A stretch of 64,000 nucleotides of DNA, taken from NCBI RefSeq assembly GCF_020616335.1, contig NZ_CP085051.1, forward strand, positions 2,469,319 through 2,533,318, in the 5' to 3' direction. The first letter of the stretch is position 1. Each line of letters opens with the position of its first letter. Shown piece by piece: positions 53,843 through 62,947 of the stretch. This DNA is from Corynebacterium uberis (lineage in GTDB: Bacteria; Actinomycetota; Actinomycetes; Mycobacteriales; Mycobacteriaceae). The notes beneath the pieces are model-generated. The model made no database searches. It was not told where the DNA came from and saw only the letters and a list, made by a program, of their open reading frames with translations. The position numbers were made by a program, and so were the translations under genes.

Positions 53843-54409
53843 ATGGCTCATCCACGCCACACACACGCCACGGACGCCCAGCTCGTCGCCGCCTACGTCG
53901 CCGGGGATGCGGATGCGTTCGGCGAGATCGTCGCCCGCCACGGCACCCGCATGCTGTGGATCGCACGCCGCTACACCAGCAACGACCACGACGCCTACGA
54001 CGTCCTCCAGGACGCCCTGCTGCGCGCCTCCCAAAACCTCCACCGCTTCCGCTGCGAGGCCCGCCTGACCACCTGGCTCCACCGACTGGTGGCCAACTCC
54101 GGCTACGACTTCACCCAGCGGCGCTGCCGCTGCGAAATGCTCACCCTCGACGACGCCACCATCCTGCCCCTCGAGGCCAACGCCGCGCTGAGCTACGAGC
54201 CGATCCGCCAGGTCGACCTCGCACTCATGCTGCGCACCGCACTCACCCTCGTGCGCCCCGATCAGGCCATCGCGCTCGTGCTCATTGACGCCATCGGCTA
54301 CTCCATCGATGACGTCGCCGCCCGCCAACACGTCGCCCCCGGCACCATCAAGTCGCGCCGCGCCCGCGCCCGCACCACACTGCGCGCAGCGCTTGCCGAC
54401 GCCGCCTGA
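53843..54409 (+). CDS. sigM: ECF RNA polymerase sigma factor SigM
   Basis: 188 aa from ATG 53843 (GGGGGGAA about 8 bases upstream); the longer upstream frame is not sigma-like. Region 2 shows [20 protein letters not shown] and [18 protein letters not shown] with [10 protein letters not shown]; region 4 shows [18 protein letters not shown] and [12 protein letters not shown]. In corynebacteria SigM controls thiol-stress genes including trxB. Unlike mycobacteria, no anti-sigma (RsmA) gene follows; trxB is directly next. Confidence 0.92.
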   Translation: MAHPRHTHATDAQLVAAYVAGDADAFGEIVARHGTRMLWIARRYTSNDHDAYDVLQDALLRASQNLHRFRCEARLTTWLHRLVANSGYDFTQRRCRCEMLTLDDATILPLEANAALSYEPIRQVDLALMLRTALTLVRPDQAIALVLIDAIGYSIDDVAARQHVAPGTIKSRRARARTTLRAALADAA

Positions 54410-54485
54410 CCCCACCGCCGCGCGCCCCTCGCCGTACGCGACTTCGCGCAGGACACTGCGCACGCCGCTGCGCACGTCACCAGCA

Positions 54486-54514
54486 GGGAATCTGTCCGGG
54501 TGCCCGCACGTTAT
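54486..54514 (+). promoter_or_regulatory. probable SigM-dependent promoter of trxB
   Basis: GGGAAT (54486-54491) and CGTTAT (54509-54514) with 17-18 bases between resemble the corynebacterial SigM consensus (GGGAAT ... GTTg). It lies about 95 bp before trxB, directly after sigM. Confidence 0.6.
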
Positions 54515-54608
54515 ACCCACTGCGGCCGCCGGCCCTAGACTCGACGGAGGAAGGGGCACGTGGCCCCGCACCCCGACCCCCTTGACTGGAAGGCCTGACG
54601 TTTTCCCC

Positions 54609-55589
54609 ATGACTTCACCGAGCACCGTCCATGACATCGCGATCATCGGCTCCGGCCCCGCCGGCTACACCGCCGCGCTCTACGCCGCGCGCGCGGAACT
54701 GCGCCCGATCGTCTTCGAAGGCTACGAGTTCGGCGGCGCACTCATGCAGACCACGGAGGTGGAAAACTACCCCGGCTTCACCGACGGCATCATGGGCCCG
54801 GAGCTCATGGACCAGATGCGCTCCCAGGCGCAGCGCTTCGGCGCGGACCTGCGCATGGAGCTGGTGGACAAGGTGGACTTTTCCGGCGAGATCAAGCGAC
54901 TGTGGGTGGGGGAGGAGGAGTTCCAGGCCCGCGCGGTGATCGTGGCCACCGGCGCGGCACCGCGCGCCCTGGGGGTGCCGGGCGAGCAGGAGTACGCCGG
55001 GCGCGGGGTCAGCTCGTGCGCCACGTGCGACGGCTTCTTCTTTAAGGGCCACACCATCGCGGTGATCGGTGGTGGGGATTCCGCCATGGAGGAGGCCACC
55101 TTCCTCACCCGCTTTGCCACGAAGGTCTACCTGGTGCACCGGCGCGAGGAGTTCCGCGCCTCGCCGATCATGCTGGAGCGGGCGCGGGCCAATGACAAGA
55201 TTGAGATCCTGACCAACACGACCGTCGAGCGGGTAGACGGTGCGGAGGGCAAGGTCAGTGGGCTCACGCTGCGCGATACCGTCACCGGTGAGCTCAGCGC
55301 GCTGGACGTGACCGCCATGTTCGTGGCCGTGGGCCACGAGCCGCGCTCGGCGTTCCTCGACGGCCAGCTTGAGCTCAAGGCTGGGGGATACGTGGCCACG
55401 CAGGAGCCTTCGACGCGCACCAGCGTGCCCGGGGTGTTCGCCGCCGGCGACCTGGTTGATGATCACTACCAGCAGGCGGTCACCGCCGCCGGTTCCGGCT
55501 GCCGCGCCGCCCTCGACGCCCAGGCCTACCTGGCCGACCTCGCCGCAGCACCGCAGGATCCGAGCCCGACTACCCCCACTGACAAGTAG
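54609..55589 (+). CDS. trxB: thioredoxin reductase
   Basis: 326 aa FAD/NADPH enzyme from ATG 54609. FAD motif [18 protein letters not shown], redox pair [18 protein letters not shown]-binding [16 protein letters not shown] with HRREEFRAS, and C-terminal [20 protein letters not shown]. Reduces the thioredoxin encoded 11 bp downstream. Part of the SigM thiol-stress regulon by position and promoter. Confidence 0.96.
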   Translation: MTSPSTVHDIAIIGSGPAGYTAALYAARAELRPIVFEGYEFGGALMQTTEVENYPGFTDGIMGPELMDQMRSQAQRFGADLRMELVDKVDFSGEIKRLWVGEEEFQARAVIVATGAAPRALGVPGEQEYAGRGVSSCATCDGFFFKGHTIAVIGGGDSAMEEATFLTRFATKVYLVHRREEFRASPIMLERARANDKIEILTNTTVERVDGAEGKVSGLTLRDTVTGELSALDVTAMFVAVGHEPRSAFLDGQLELKAGGYVATQEPSTRTSVPGVFAAGDLVDDHYQQAVTAAGSGCRAALDAQAYLADLAAAPQDPSPTTPTDK

Positions 55590-55600
55590 AAAGTACCCCC

Positions 55601-55924
55601 TTGACTTCTCCCACCCCCGTCACTTCTGCCACCTTCCGCGAGCAGGTCATTGACGCCCCCGGTATTGTTCTTGTGGATTTCTGGGCACAATGGTGCGGCC
55701 CCTGCGCCAAGCTGAAGCCGATCCTCCACGAGGTTGCTGAACAGGCTCCCAGCGACGTGCGCATAGTCACCGTCGATGTGGACCAGGAGCGCACGCTTGC
55801 GGCCATGTTCCAAGTCATGAGCATCCCTACGGTGTTGATTTACAAAGATGGCACCAAGGTTGATGAGTTCCAGGGGGTACGCTCCGCAGCGGACATCGTG
55901 GCTAAGATCACTGCACTGACCTAA
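55601..55924 (+). CDS. trxA: thioredoxin
   Basis: 107 aa with TTG start at 55601. The active site is WAQWCGPCAKLKP (Cys32/Cys35 pattern) and the cis-proline is in SIPTVLIYKDG. Co-transcribed with trxB. Reduces cytoplasmic disulfides. Called trxC in some actinobacterial genomes. Confidence 0.95.
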   Translation: MTSPTPVTSATFREQVIDAPGIVLVDFWAQWCGPCAKLKPILHEVAEQAPSDVRIVTVDVDQERTLAAMFQVMSIPTVLIYKDGTKVDEFQGVRSAADIVAKITALT

Positions 55925-55996
55925 CTGATAGGGTAGGTGCGATAGCAAGACTCCGGGCACCGTGGATGTGCGCGGAGGGATACGGAAAGGAGACCA

Positions 55997-57184
55997 GTGG
56001 CAGACGTACTTCGGGTCGGCGACCGCAGCCCGCGCGTCGCAGAAGCCCGCGTAACCCTCGCCCGGCTGGGTCTGCTACAGAACTACGCCGGGGACGTCTC
56101 CTCCGACACTGACGCCTCGCTCCAATACAGCGAGGATGACACGCTTTTCGACGCCCCCCTCGCCCAGATCATCAAAGCCTTCCAGCAGTCCCGGGGCATC
56201 ATCCCCACCGGGACCATTGATGATATGACCCTGCGCGAGATGCGCGGCGCCAGCTACACCCTGGGGGCGCGGCGCCTCACCCTCAACGAAGAGGACCCGC
56301 TCATCGGCGACGATGTCGCCCAACTCCAGGCCAACCTCCAGGAACTGGGCTTCTACTCCAGCCGCCTCGACGGCCACTTTGGGCCCAACACCTCCGAGGC
56401 GCTGCGCAACTACCAGCTCAACTACGGGCTGACCGTTGATGGCGAGTGCGGGCCAGAGACCATCCACGCCCTGGGCCTGTTGGGCCGGCGCATCCGCGGC
56501 GGCTCCGCGCAGGCGATCCGGGAGCGCGAAAACGTCCGCGCCGCCGGGCCGAAGCTAGCCGGCAAGCGCGTGGTCATTGACCCCGCACTCGGCGGGCGCA
56601 ACACCGGCCACACCGTCAATGGGCGCTTCGGCCCCATCACGGAGGAAGAGATCCTGTGGGATCTTGCCTCCCGCATCAGCGACCACATGAAGACCACCGG
56701 CATGGAGGTGGTCATCTCCCGCCCGCGCATGGATGACCCGTCGCCGAAGGACCGCGCCGACATGGCCAACGCCTTCAACGCGGACATGATGATCTCTCTC
56801 CAGTGCGATTCCTACCGCAACGACCGCGCCTCCGGGGTGGCCACCTTCTACTTCGGCTCGGAGATCGGCGCCTCCTCGCTGATGGGCGAGACGCTTTCCG
56901 GGTTCATTCAGCGCGAGATCGCCGCGCGCACCAGCCTGGTCAACTGCGGCAATCACGCCCGCACCTGGGAGATCCTGCGGCTGACCCGCATGCCCAGCGT
57001 CGAGGTGGTGGCCGGCTACCTCACCAACCCGGATGACGTCGCCGCCCTGACCGACCCCGCCACCCGCGACGCCATCGCTGAGGCGATCGTGGTGGCCGTC
57101 AAGCGCCTCTACCTGCTTGACGATGACACCCAGCCCACCGGCACCTACCGCTTCGCCGAGCTGCTGGAGGCCGAGGGCCGCTAA
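55997..57184 (+). CDS. cwlM: CwlM-like peptidoglycan amidase homologue, probably catalytically inactive
   Basis: 395 aa, GTG start after AAAGGAG. No signal peptide, so cytoplasmic. Two peptidoglycan-binding modules (about 1-75 and 88-165, each with the F-Q/Y-Q-S/N ... G-x-I/D-G pattern) precede an amidase_3 fold (180-390). Two of three zinc ligands are replaced: the DPGHGG motif reads DPALGG and the SxHxN motif reads SLQCDS; the Glu in ITEEEILWDLA remains. This fits mycobacterial CwlM, a regulator that activates MurA rather than a wall hydrolase. Confidence 0.88.
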   Translation: MADVLRVGDRSPRVAEARVTLARLGLLQNYAGDVSSDTDASLQYSEDDTLFDAPLAQIIKAFQQSRGIIPTGTIDDMTLREMRGASYTLGARRLTLNEEDPLIGDDVAQLQANLQELGFYSSRLDGHFGPNTSEALRNYQLNYGLTVDGECGPETIHALGLLGRRIRGGSAQAIRERENVRAAGPKLAGKRVVIDPALGGRNTGHTVNGRFGPITEEEILWDLASRISDHMKTTGMEVVISRPRMDDPSPKDRADMANAFNADMMISLQCDSYRNDRASGVATFYFGSEIGASSLMGETLSGFIQREIAARTSLVNCGNHARTWEILRLTRMPSVEVVAGYLTNPDDVAALTDPATRDAIAEAIVVAVKRLYLLDDDTQPTGTYRFAELLEAEGR

Positions 57185-57190
57185 CGGCCC

Positions 57191-57817
57191 CTAGCCCGCG
57201 GCGGCGACGAGCAGGGACTCCATCGCCGCCCCCGTCAGCAGCTCCCGCTCCGGCGGCAATTCCAGGCGATACCGGGGCAGCACCGGGTGGGCGGAGACCA
57301 GCTCGAAGCCGGCTGCGTGCAGCACCGGGGCGTCGATAAGCCCAATCTCCGCAGCCCGCGCGGCGATCCCCTCCGCATCGCTGCGCCCCGGGACCACCCC
57401 GAAGGCCTCGACGGCGGGGCTGCGGCGCTCGACGAGCTCCGCAATGACCGCGTCGATGAGCACCGCTTGCAGCCCAATATCCCCGAAACCCGGGGCCACA
57501 AACAGGGAGCTGAGCAGGTACGCATCCGCGCTGACGGGCCCGCTGGGCAGTTGACGCGCCCCCGGGGCGTCCGCCGGGCCGCAAAATAGCACGGTGGCAA
57601 CGGCCCGCCGAGCCGGCGGTGCCATGATGTTGAAGCCGCAGGTGGGGGCGTCGACAAGCATGGTTGATAGCCAGGCTTCCTTTTCAAAACGCTCCTCGCC
57701 CCGCGCCACCACCCGCGCCGCGATGTCCGGCTCCAGCTCCCAGAAGACGCTGCGCGCGGCAGCAGAGGCCACCAGGGTGATGGAACCCTGGTCCAGCGCG
57801 CGCAGCCGGGGAGCCAT
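57191..57817 (-). CDS. GNAT-like conserved protein between cwlM and parB
   Basis: 208 aa from ATG 57817. Corresponds in position to Rv3916c. The middle has SADAYLLSSLFVAPGFGDIG followed by LQAVLIDAVIAELVERR, which looks like the acetyl-CoA-binding strand-helix of an N-acetyltransferase. Late segment AAGFELVSAHPVLPRYRLEL fits the last GNAT strands. Substrate unknown. It converges with cwlM at 6 bp and follows parB by 10 bp. Confidence 0.75.
   Translation of the reverse strand: MAPRLRALDQGSITLVASAAARSVFWELEPDIAARVVARGEERFEKEAWLSTMLVDAPTCGFNIMAPPARRAVATVLFCGPADAPGARQLPSGPVSADAYLLSSLFVAPGFGDIGLQAVLIDAVIAELVERRSPAVEAFGVVPGRSDAEGIAARAAEIGLIDAPVLHAAGFELVSAHPVLPRYRLELPPERELLTGAAMESLLVAAAG
57331..57341 (+). 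repeat. copy of recurring 11-mer CGTCGATAAGC
   Basis: Exact copy in the GNAT-like gene, preceded by CGGGG. A one-mismatch copy (CGTCGACAAGC, preceded by GGGGG) is at 57649-57659. Confidence 0.65.
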
Positions 57818-57827
57818 GGCCGCTGGG

Positions 57828-58868
57828 CTAGCCTCGGCCCTCAATCAGCGCCAGGATGCGCTCAAAGTCATCCTGGTCGCCGAACTCCACCACCATCTTG
57901 CCCTTGCGCTTACCCATGGTCACCGTGACCTTGGTGTCCCACTGGTCGGCCAGGCGCTCCGCCGAACGCACCAGGTACTCCGGCTGCGGGATCGGCGTGC
58001 GGGCCGCCGGCCGGCGGGGGGCATCGCCGCGATTGAGCAGCGTGACCGCCTCCTCGGTGGCGCGCACGGACAGGCCCTCAGCCACGATGCGCTCGGCCAG
58101 CGCCAGCTGGGCGTCCTGGCCCACCTTCACGCCCATCAGCGCCCGGGCGTGCCCCGCAGACAGCACGCCCGCGGCCACCTTAGCCTGCACCGGCACCGGC
58201 AGGGACAGCAGCCGGATGGTGTTGGTAATCGTCGGGCGGGAGCGGCCCAGCCGGCGGGCCAGCTCCTCCTGGGTGACATCAAATTCCTCCAGCAGCTGCT
58301 GGTAGGCCGCGCCCTCTTCCAAGGGGTTGAGCTGGACGCGGTGGATGTTCTCCAGCAGCGCGTCGCGCAGCATGCCGGTGTCATCGGTGTCGCGCACGAT
58401 GGCGGGGATGCGCGCCAGGCCGGCCTTGCTCGCGGCCCGCCAGCGGCGCTCGCCCATGATGATCTCATAGGTCATATCGCGGGGATCGGACCCGCTGTCC
58501 GGGGCCCGGCGCACCACGATCGGCTGGAGGAGCCCAAACTCGCGGATGGAATGAACCAGCTCTGCCAGCGCGTCCTCGTCGAAGTTGTGGCGCGGCTGCT
58601 TCTCATTCGGGCGAATCGCCCCGACGGGGATCTCCTGGTAGGTGGCCCCCAGGTCCGTGGTGCCCGGGATCAGGGGGTTAGCCTGCCCCGGCGTGGGGGA
58701 CGGGGCCGCGGGCGTGACGCCCGTCGCGGCGGGCGGCGTCGGGGTAGGGGAGGAGGTTCCGATGACGGCGTCGGCGGCGGCGTCGGATAGCGTGGGCCGC
58801 TCCGGGCCTGACGGAATGAGCGCCGCCAGGCCGCGCCCAAGTCCACCCTTGCGAGTCTGGTTGGCCAC
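57828..58868 (-). CDS. parB: chromosome partitioning protein ParB
   Basis: 346 aa. CTP-binding/N-terminal domain shows [40 protein letters not shown] and [20 protein letters not shown]; the helix-turn-helix is [20 protein letters not shown]; the C-terminus forms the dimer domain. Binds the parS sites seen in this window. It follows parA by 100 bp on the same strand. The first 60 residues are a disordered Pro/Thr/Ala stretch. Confidence 0.96.
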   Translation of the reverse strand: MANQTRKGGLGRGLAALIPSGPERPTLSDAAADAVIGTSSPTPTPPAATGVTPAAPSPTPGQANPLIPGTTDLGATYQEIPVGAIRPNEKQPRHNFDEDALAELVHSIREFGLLQPIVVRRAPDSGSDPRDMTYEIIMGERRWRAASKAGLARIPAIVRDTDDTGMLRDALLENIHRVQLNPLEEGAAYQQLLEEFDVTQEELARRLGRSRPTITNTIRLLSLPVPVQAKVAAGVLSAGHARALMGVKVGQDAQLALAERIVAEGLSVRATEEAVTLLNRGDAPRRPAARTPIPQPEYLVRSAERLADQWDTKVTVTMGKRKGKMVVEFGDQDDFERILALIEGRG

Positions 58869-58968
58869 GATGTGCTCTCCTTGTGATGGTGTCGCGCGAA
58901 CCCCCGCGCAGCTGCGGCGGGGGAGGGGATAGAAGTAACGCTAGCGCGTGGACGAATAGGCCGGGGGA

Positions 58969-60075
58969 TTAACTCTCGCGGCCCAGTTCTCGCGCCGTCT
59001 GCGGGCTCACGCCGATGGGACCGGTCTCCGGGCCCGGCACGTAGTCGCCGCGCCGGGAGAACTCCTCAGCGGCCGCTATATAGGCCATGGAGCCGCGCGA
59101 ACCGGGATCATAGGCCAACACCGGCATGCCGTAGCCCGGGGCCTCAGAGACCTTGATAGAGCGCGGAATGACGGTGCGCAGGGTGACGTCCCCGAAGTGC
59201 TCGCGCACCTCCGCGACCACCTGCTCGGCAAGCTTGGTGCGCCCGTCATACATGGTCAGCAGGATCGCTGAAATATGCAGCTTGGGGTTGAGGTGCTCGC
59301 GGATCATGGAGATGTTGTTGAGCAGCTGGCCCACTCCCTCCAGCGCGTAGTACTCGCACTGGATCGGGATGAGCACCTCCTCCACGAACGTCATCGCGTT
59401 GATGGTCAACAGGCCCAGCGACGGGGGACAGTCAATGAACACGAAGTCAAAGCCCTGCTCCTCGATGAACCCGCCCTTGAGGGCGTCATAGAGCCGGTAC
59501 TCGCGGCGCACCATGCTCACCAGCTCGATCTCCGCGCCGGCCAGGTCGATGGTCGCCGGGATGCAGAACATGCCCGGGTGATGCGGGGAGGCCTGCATGG
59601 CCTCCGCCGGGGTGGTCGCGCCAATGAGGATCTCATAGCTCGACAGCGTGCCCGCGCGGTGCTCCACACCCATGGCAGTCGAGGCATTACCCTGCGGGTC
59701 TAAGTCAATGACCAGCACCTTCATGCCGCAGGCGGCCAGGCCGGCAGCGATATTGACCGAGGAGGTGGTCTTGCCCACCCCGCCCTTCTGGTTGGCCACA
59801 GTAATCAGCCGCGGCTGGGCGGGACGGGGCAGGGCGGTACGCTGCGGCAGCACCGAGCTTTCCGGGCCCGCCGCACCGGGAGTGCGCCCCTGCGCCCCCG
59901 CGCCCGCCGCGGGGCTTTCACCTGCCGCCTCCGGGCCTGCCGGGCCCGTCATGCCTGCGAGATCGGACTGCCCTGCGGGCGTCTGCGGCGCCGCGTGGTG
60001 TGCGCCACCATGCCGCGCGCCGGACGCGTGTGCAGCCGTACCGCGTGGTGATGTACTTCCGCCATGACGGTTCAT
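58969..60075 (-). CDS. parA: chromosome partitioning ATPase ParA
   Basis: 368 aa. Deviant Walker A is NQKGGVGKTTSSVNIAAGLA, Walker A' VIDLDPQGNAS, Walker B VFIDCPPSLGLL. The first 85 residues are a His/Gly/Ala-rich disordered extension, longer than usual. It moves ParB-parS complexes; in corynebacteria it also links to polar growth (DivIVA). Confidence 0.96.
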   Translation of the reverse strand: MNRHGGSTSPRGTAAHASGARHGGAHHAAPQTPAGQSDLAGMTGPAGPEAAGESPAAGAGAQGRTPGAAGPESSVLPQRTALPRPAQPRLITVANQKGGVGKTTSSVNIAAGLAACGMKVLVIDLDPQGNASTAMGVEHRAGTLSSYEILIGATTPAEAMQASPHHPGMFCIPATIDLAGAEIELVSMVRREYRLYDALKGGFIEEQGFDFVFIDCPPSLGLLTINAMTFVEEVLIPIQCEYYALEGVGQLLNNISMIREHLNPKLHISAILLTMYDGRTKLAEQVVAEVREHFGDVTLRTVIPRSIKVSEAPGYGMPVLAYDPGSRGSMAYIAAAEEFSRRGDYVPGPETGPIGVSPQTARELGRES

Positions 60076-60197
60076 AGTAAGCGCACGCCCCTCTTTCCTC
60101 TCTGACTCCCATCCACCTTAACGCCTCGAGACCACCGGGCCCCACCCCGCCGGAGCCGGGCACCCGAGTAGGCCGCTGACCTGCGCGGGGGAGGGGA

Positions 60198-60863
60198 CTA
60201 GCGCCCGCGGGTGATCTGAATAAGCGTCGTGGGTTCCGCAAGCAGGTCGCCACCGACGCTTAAGATGGTCGGCCGCTCGCCGCCGCAGCGCTCGATGATG
60301 GCCCGGTCCCGCTCCAGTTCCTCACCCACGGAGGCACCCTTCATGGCCAGCACCACCCCGCCCTTGCGGGCCAGGGGCAGGGACCAGCGCGCGAGTTTGC
60401 CCAACGGGGCCACGGCCCGGGAGGTCACCACGTCCGCGCGCCCGACCTTCTTTTTCACGTGTGGCTCCTCCGCCCGCCCGCGCACCACGGTGACGTTGGC
60501 CAGACGAAGCTCCTCGACGACCTCGCGCAGGAAGTCAGAGCGCTTGAGGAGCGGTTCGATGAGGGTGATAGTCAGGTCCGGTCGGGCGATGGCCAGGGGG
60601 ATGCCCGGCAGGCCCGCGCCGGAGCCGATATCAATGACCGTGGCGCCGTGCTCGATGGCCTCCCCGATGACGGCGCAATTCAGCAGGTGCCGATCCCACA
60701 GCCGGGGAACCTCCCGCGGACCAATAAAGCCGCGCTGCGAGCCAACCTCGGCGAGCAGCCGGTGATACGACTCCGCCAGATCAAGGCGGTCCCCAAAGAT
60801 GCGCCCGGCCCGCGGGGGGACGGCAGGGTGGTCGGTGGTGGTGCCATGTTCCACGTGAAACAT
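60198..60863 (-). CDS. rsmG: 16S rRNA (guanine-N7) methyltransferase RsmG
   Basis: 221 aa if started at ATG 60863 (MFHVEHG); GGAGG is only 1 base from that ATG but 10 bases from the in-frame GTG at 60854, which may be the real start. SAM-binding motif [20 protein letters not shown], the acidic [14 protein letters not shown] and [16 protein letters not shown] are typical. Methylates G527 of 16S rRNA; loss gives streptomycin resistance. The start codons overlap a parS-like palindrome. Confidence 0.94.
   Translation of the reverse strand: MFHVEHGTTTDHPAVPPRAGRIFGDRLDLAESYHRLLAEVGSQRGFIGPREVPRLWDRHLLNCAVIGEAIEHGATVIDIGSGAGLPGIPLAIARPDLTITLIEPLLKRSDFLREVVEELRLANVTVVRGRAEEPHVKKKVGRADVVTSRAVAPLGKLARWSLPLARKGGVVLAMKGASVGEELERDRAIIERCGGERPTILSVGGDLLAEPTTLIQITRGR
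60847..60862. promoter_or_regulatory. parS-like site at the rsmG start, one mismatch
   Basis: TGTTCCACGTGAAACA, 15 of 16 positions. Overlaps the codons MFHVEHG that many bacteria keep at the start of rsmG. Confidence 0.8.
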
Positions 60864-61178
60864 TCCTCCGGATAGCGTGGGCGTCAGAAAAGCAGGCCTG
60901 AAGCTCTCCGGGGCCTGCCCCGGCGGTCCTACTCGTTGACACCCGACTCTAGCAGCAGCGACTCTCGGGCAAATCCCGCGCGCAGCGGGCCCTCTCGCGT
61001 GCGGGACGGGCGGGACGTGCGGGACGTGCGGGGCGTGCGGGGCCCGCAGGGCTCGCGACGCCCGCGAGCCAGGCAGCACCCCACACAGCCAGCACACGCG
61101 AAACCACCCGCCACCCCGGGACGACTGGTGTTCGTCAATCCGGGTGCGGCGGGTGGCTACTGGTGCGGGGCGCGCGGA
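60864..61178. other. gene-free gap between yidC and rsmG
   Basis: 315 bp, very GC-rich, with short repeats of GGGACGTGCG/GGGCGTGCG (61010-61045). No open frame with coding character. The jag (khpB) gene that lies here in mycobacteria is absent. Confidence 0.6.
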
Positions 61179-62156
61179 CTAGCCGCGGTTGCCGCCCTTC
61201 TTCTTTTTGCCCTTCTTGGGGTTATTGGGCTTGACGCCGGGCTTGGGTGCAGAGGCCCGCTTGGCGGCGCGTTCGGCCTCTTCTTCCTCTTCTTCCTCCC
61301 GGTCGATCTTGGCAAAGATGTGGCGCTGCTGGAAGAAGGTCCACACGTTGTTGGCCACCATGTAGAACAGCAGGCCGATGTGCCAGATGAAGCCGGTGAA
61401 CAGGATGGTGCCGGGCATGACCCACATCATCATCTTGCTCATCATCTGCATCTGCTGGGCGGCCATGTCGGAGCTGGGCGCCTGCGTCTTGCCGGAGGCG
61501 CGGCGGGCCTCCTGGCGTTCGACGGACAGCCGGGCGTTCATGTGCGTGGCCACCACGATGATGAGGATCAGCGGCGCGGCCACGGCGATGATGCGACCGC
61601 GGGTCAGCGCATCAGAGTCCGGGAAGGCCGCGTACATTTCCTTGTCCATGGAGATGTAGGCGGACAGCGGAACTCCGAAGAGCTTGGCACCCAGGAAGGA
61701 CTGCACCTCGTCGACGCCGAAGATGTAGTTGGACAGGTGGGCGTTTTCTTCCGGGGTCAGTCCCAGGCCGCCGGCGCTGGTGCCGGTGCGGTTGAAGGAG
61801 CGCAGCACGTGGAACAGGCCGATGAACACGGGCATCTGGGCCAGCACGGGCAGGCAGCCGGCGACGGGGTTGACGCCCATCTCTTTTTGCAGCTTGCGCG
61901 TTTCTTCCATCATCTTTTGCTGGTCATTCTTGTATTTCTCACGAATGGCCTGCATTTGTGGCTGGAACTTCTGCATCTTCACCGACGAGCGGATCTGGTT
62001 GACCATCGGCTTGTATAGCAGCATACGAAGCGTGAAGGTCAGGAACATGATCGCCAGGATCCAGGAGATCGCGGAGTCGCCGCCGAAGGGCAGGGCGAAG
62101 ATCTTGTGCCAGAACCACAGGACCGCAGAGATCGGCCAGTAAATGAAGTTGAGCAC
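61179..62156 (-). CDS. yidC: membrane protein insertase YidC
   Basis: 325 aa from GTG 62156. Five TM helices of the YidC/Oxa1 core: FIYWPISAVLWFWHKIF first, then YKPMVNQIRSSVKMQKFQPQ with the conserved cytoplasmic hairpin (KYKNDQQKMMEET), GCLPVLAQMPVFIGLFHVLR, and WVMPGTILFTGFIWHIGLLF. The C-terminal tail is Glu- then Lys-rich (EEEEEE, KKGKKKKGG), binding ribosomes. Inserts membrane proteins with or without SecYEG. 8 bp after yidD. Confidence 0.96.
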   Translation of the reverse strand: MLNFIYWPISAVLWFWHKIFALPFGGDSAISWILAIMFLTFTLRMLLYKPMVNQIRSSVKMQKFQPQMQAIREKYKNDQQKMMEETRKLQKEMGVNPVAGCLPVLAQMPVFIGLFHVLRSFNRTGTSAGGLGLTPEENAHLSNYIFGVDEVQSFLGAKLFGVPLSAYISMDKEMYAAFPDSDALTRGRIIAVAAPLILIIVVATHMNARLSVERQEARRASGKTQAPSSDMAAQQMQMMSKMMMWVMPGTILFTGFIWHIGLLFYMVANNVWTFFQQRHIFAKIDREEEEEEEAERAAKRASAPKPGVKPNNPKKGKKKKGGNRG

Positions 62157-62164
62157 GTTGTCTC

Positions 62165-62437
62165 TTAACCTCTCGGTGGTTGGGGGTAGTAAACGTCCCG
62201 CTTGCCGGTTGCGGGTGGGACCGGGTCGATCCCTCCGGGGTGCCAGGGACCACACTTAACCAACCTCACCAGGGTCAGAATGGTTCCCTTCGCGGCACCG
62301 TGGGTGCCTATGGCCTCCAGCGCGTAGGCGCTGCACGTCGGCTCGAAGCGGCAGGTGGGTCCAAGCTTAAGGGGCGATAGGTAGTTTCGGTAAAACCGCA
62401 CCGCACCCATGAGCGCCCGCGCGCTAAGCCCGGGCAC
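62165..62437 (-). CDS. yidD: membrane protein insertion efficiency factor YidD
   Basis: 90 aa from GTG 62437 (ATG 62410 is a shorter alternative). Family core FYRNYLSPLKLGPTCRFEPT followed by CSAYALEAI, then LVKCGPWHPGGIDPVP. The two conserved Cys and the amphipathic N-terminal helix are present. Overlaps rnpA by 14 bp; helps YidC. Confidence 0.93.
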   Translation of the reverse strand: MPGLSARALMGAVRFYRNYLSPLKLGPTCRFEPTCSAYALEAIGTHGAAKGTILTLVRLVKCGPWHPGGIDPVPPATGKRDVYYPQPPRG

Positions 62438-62795
62438 GGCGCAACGCCTTCACAATGTCCCGGCTGAGCTGCGCACTGCTTGCCGACGCCGCCGCCGGCA
62501 ACGCCCGCACCACCACGTGCGCGCCCGCGGGCAGTCCGACCTCCGGGTCGGATGCGATCTCGCGGCAGATGGCGCGCAGCTTGCGGGCGAGCCCGTGGCG
62601 CACCACGGAGTTGCCCACCGCCTTGGCCACGATGAAGCCGAAGCGTGGGCCGCCGACGGTGACCAAGGGGGCGTCGGCACCCGAGGTTGGGTCCCAGAAA
62701 TGGACCACAACACGCCGAGAACCTCCCCGACGCCCGCGCCGGATGGTGCGGTCAAACTGCGTCGGGGAGGTGAATTTCAGCGCTGGGGGTAACAC
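62424..62795 (-). CDS. rnpA: ribonuclease P protein component
   Basis: 123 aa, GTG start at 62795. The RNR signature region reads AKAVGNSVVRHGLARKLRAI and the N-terminal part has the basic F-x-R-T-x-R motif. Pairs with M1 RNA to mature tRNA 5' ends. Follows rpmH by 8 bp in the universal rpmH-rnpA order. Confidence 0.94.
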   Translation of the reverse strand: MLPPALKFTSPTQFDRTIRRGRRGGSRRVVVHFWDPTSGADAPLVTVGGPRFGFIVAKAVGNSVVRHGLARKLRAICREIASDPEVGLPAGAHVVVRALPAAASASSAQLSRDIVKALRRARA

Positions 62796-62803
62796 CCGCG
62801 CAA

Positions 62804-62947
62804 TTAAGCGGTGAGCTTGGCGCGGCCCTTGTGCCGGCGTGCGGACACAATTGCGCGGCCGGCGCGGGTACGCATACGGGTGCGGAAGCCGTGCTTGCGA
62901 GCACGACGACGGTTGTTGGGCTGGAAGGTCCTCTTGCCCTTTGCCAC
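62804..62947 (-). CDS. rpmH: 50S ribosomal protein L34
   Basis: 47 aa, GTG start at 62947 with GAGGAG 6 bases upstream. Starts [20 protein letters not shown] and ends in HKGRAKLTA, the invariant L34 pattern, very basic. First gene of the rpmH-rnpA-yidD-yidC transcript reading away from oriC. Confidence 0.97.
   Translation of the reverse strand: MAKGKRTFQPNNRRRARKHGFRTRMRTRAGRAIVSARRHKGRAKLTA

Noticed and set aside
60936..62018. A 360-codon plus-strand frame across yidC
   Set aside because: It is the reverse complement of yidC and the GC-rich gap; the product is Gly/His/Arg-rich without domains.
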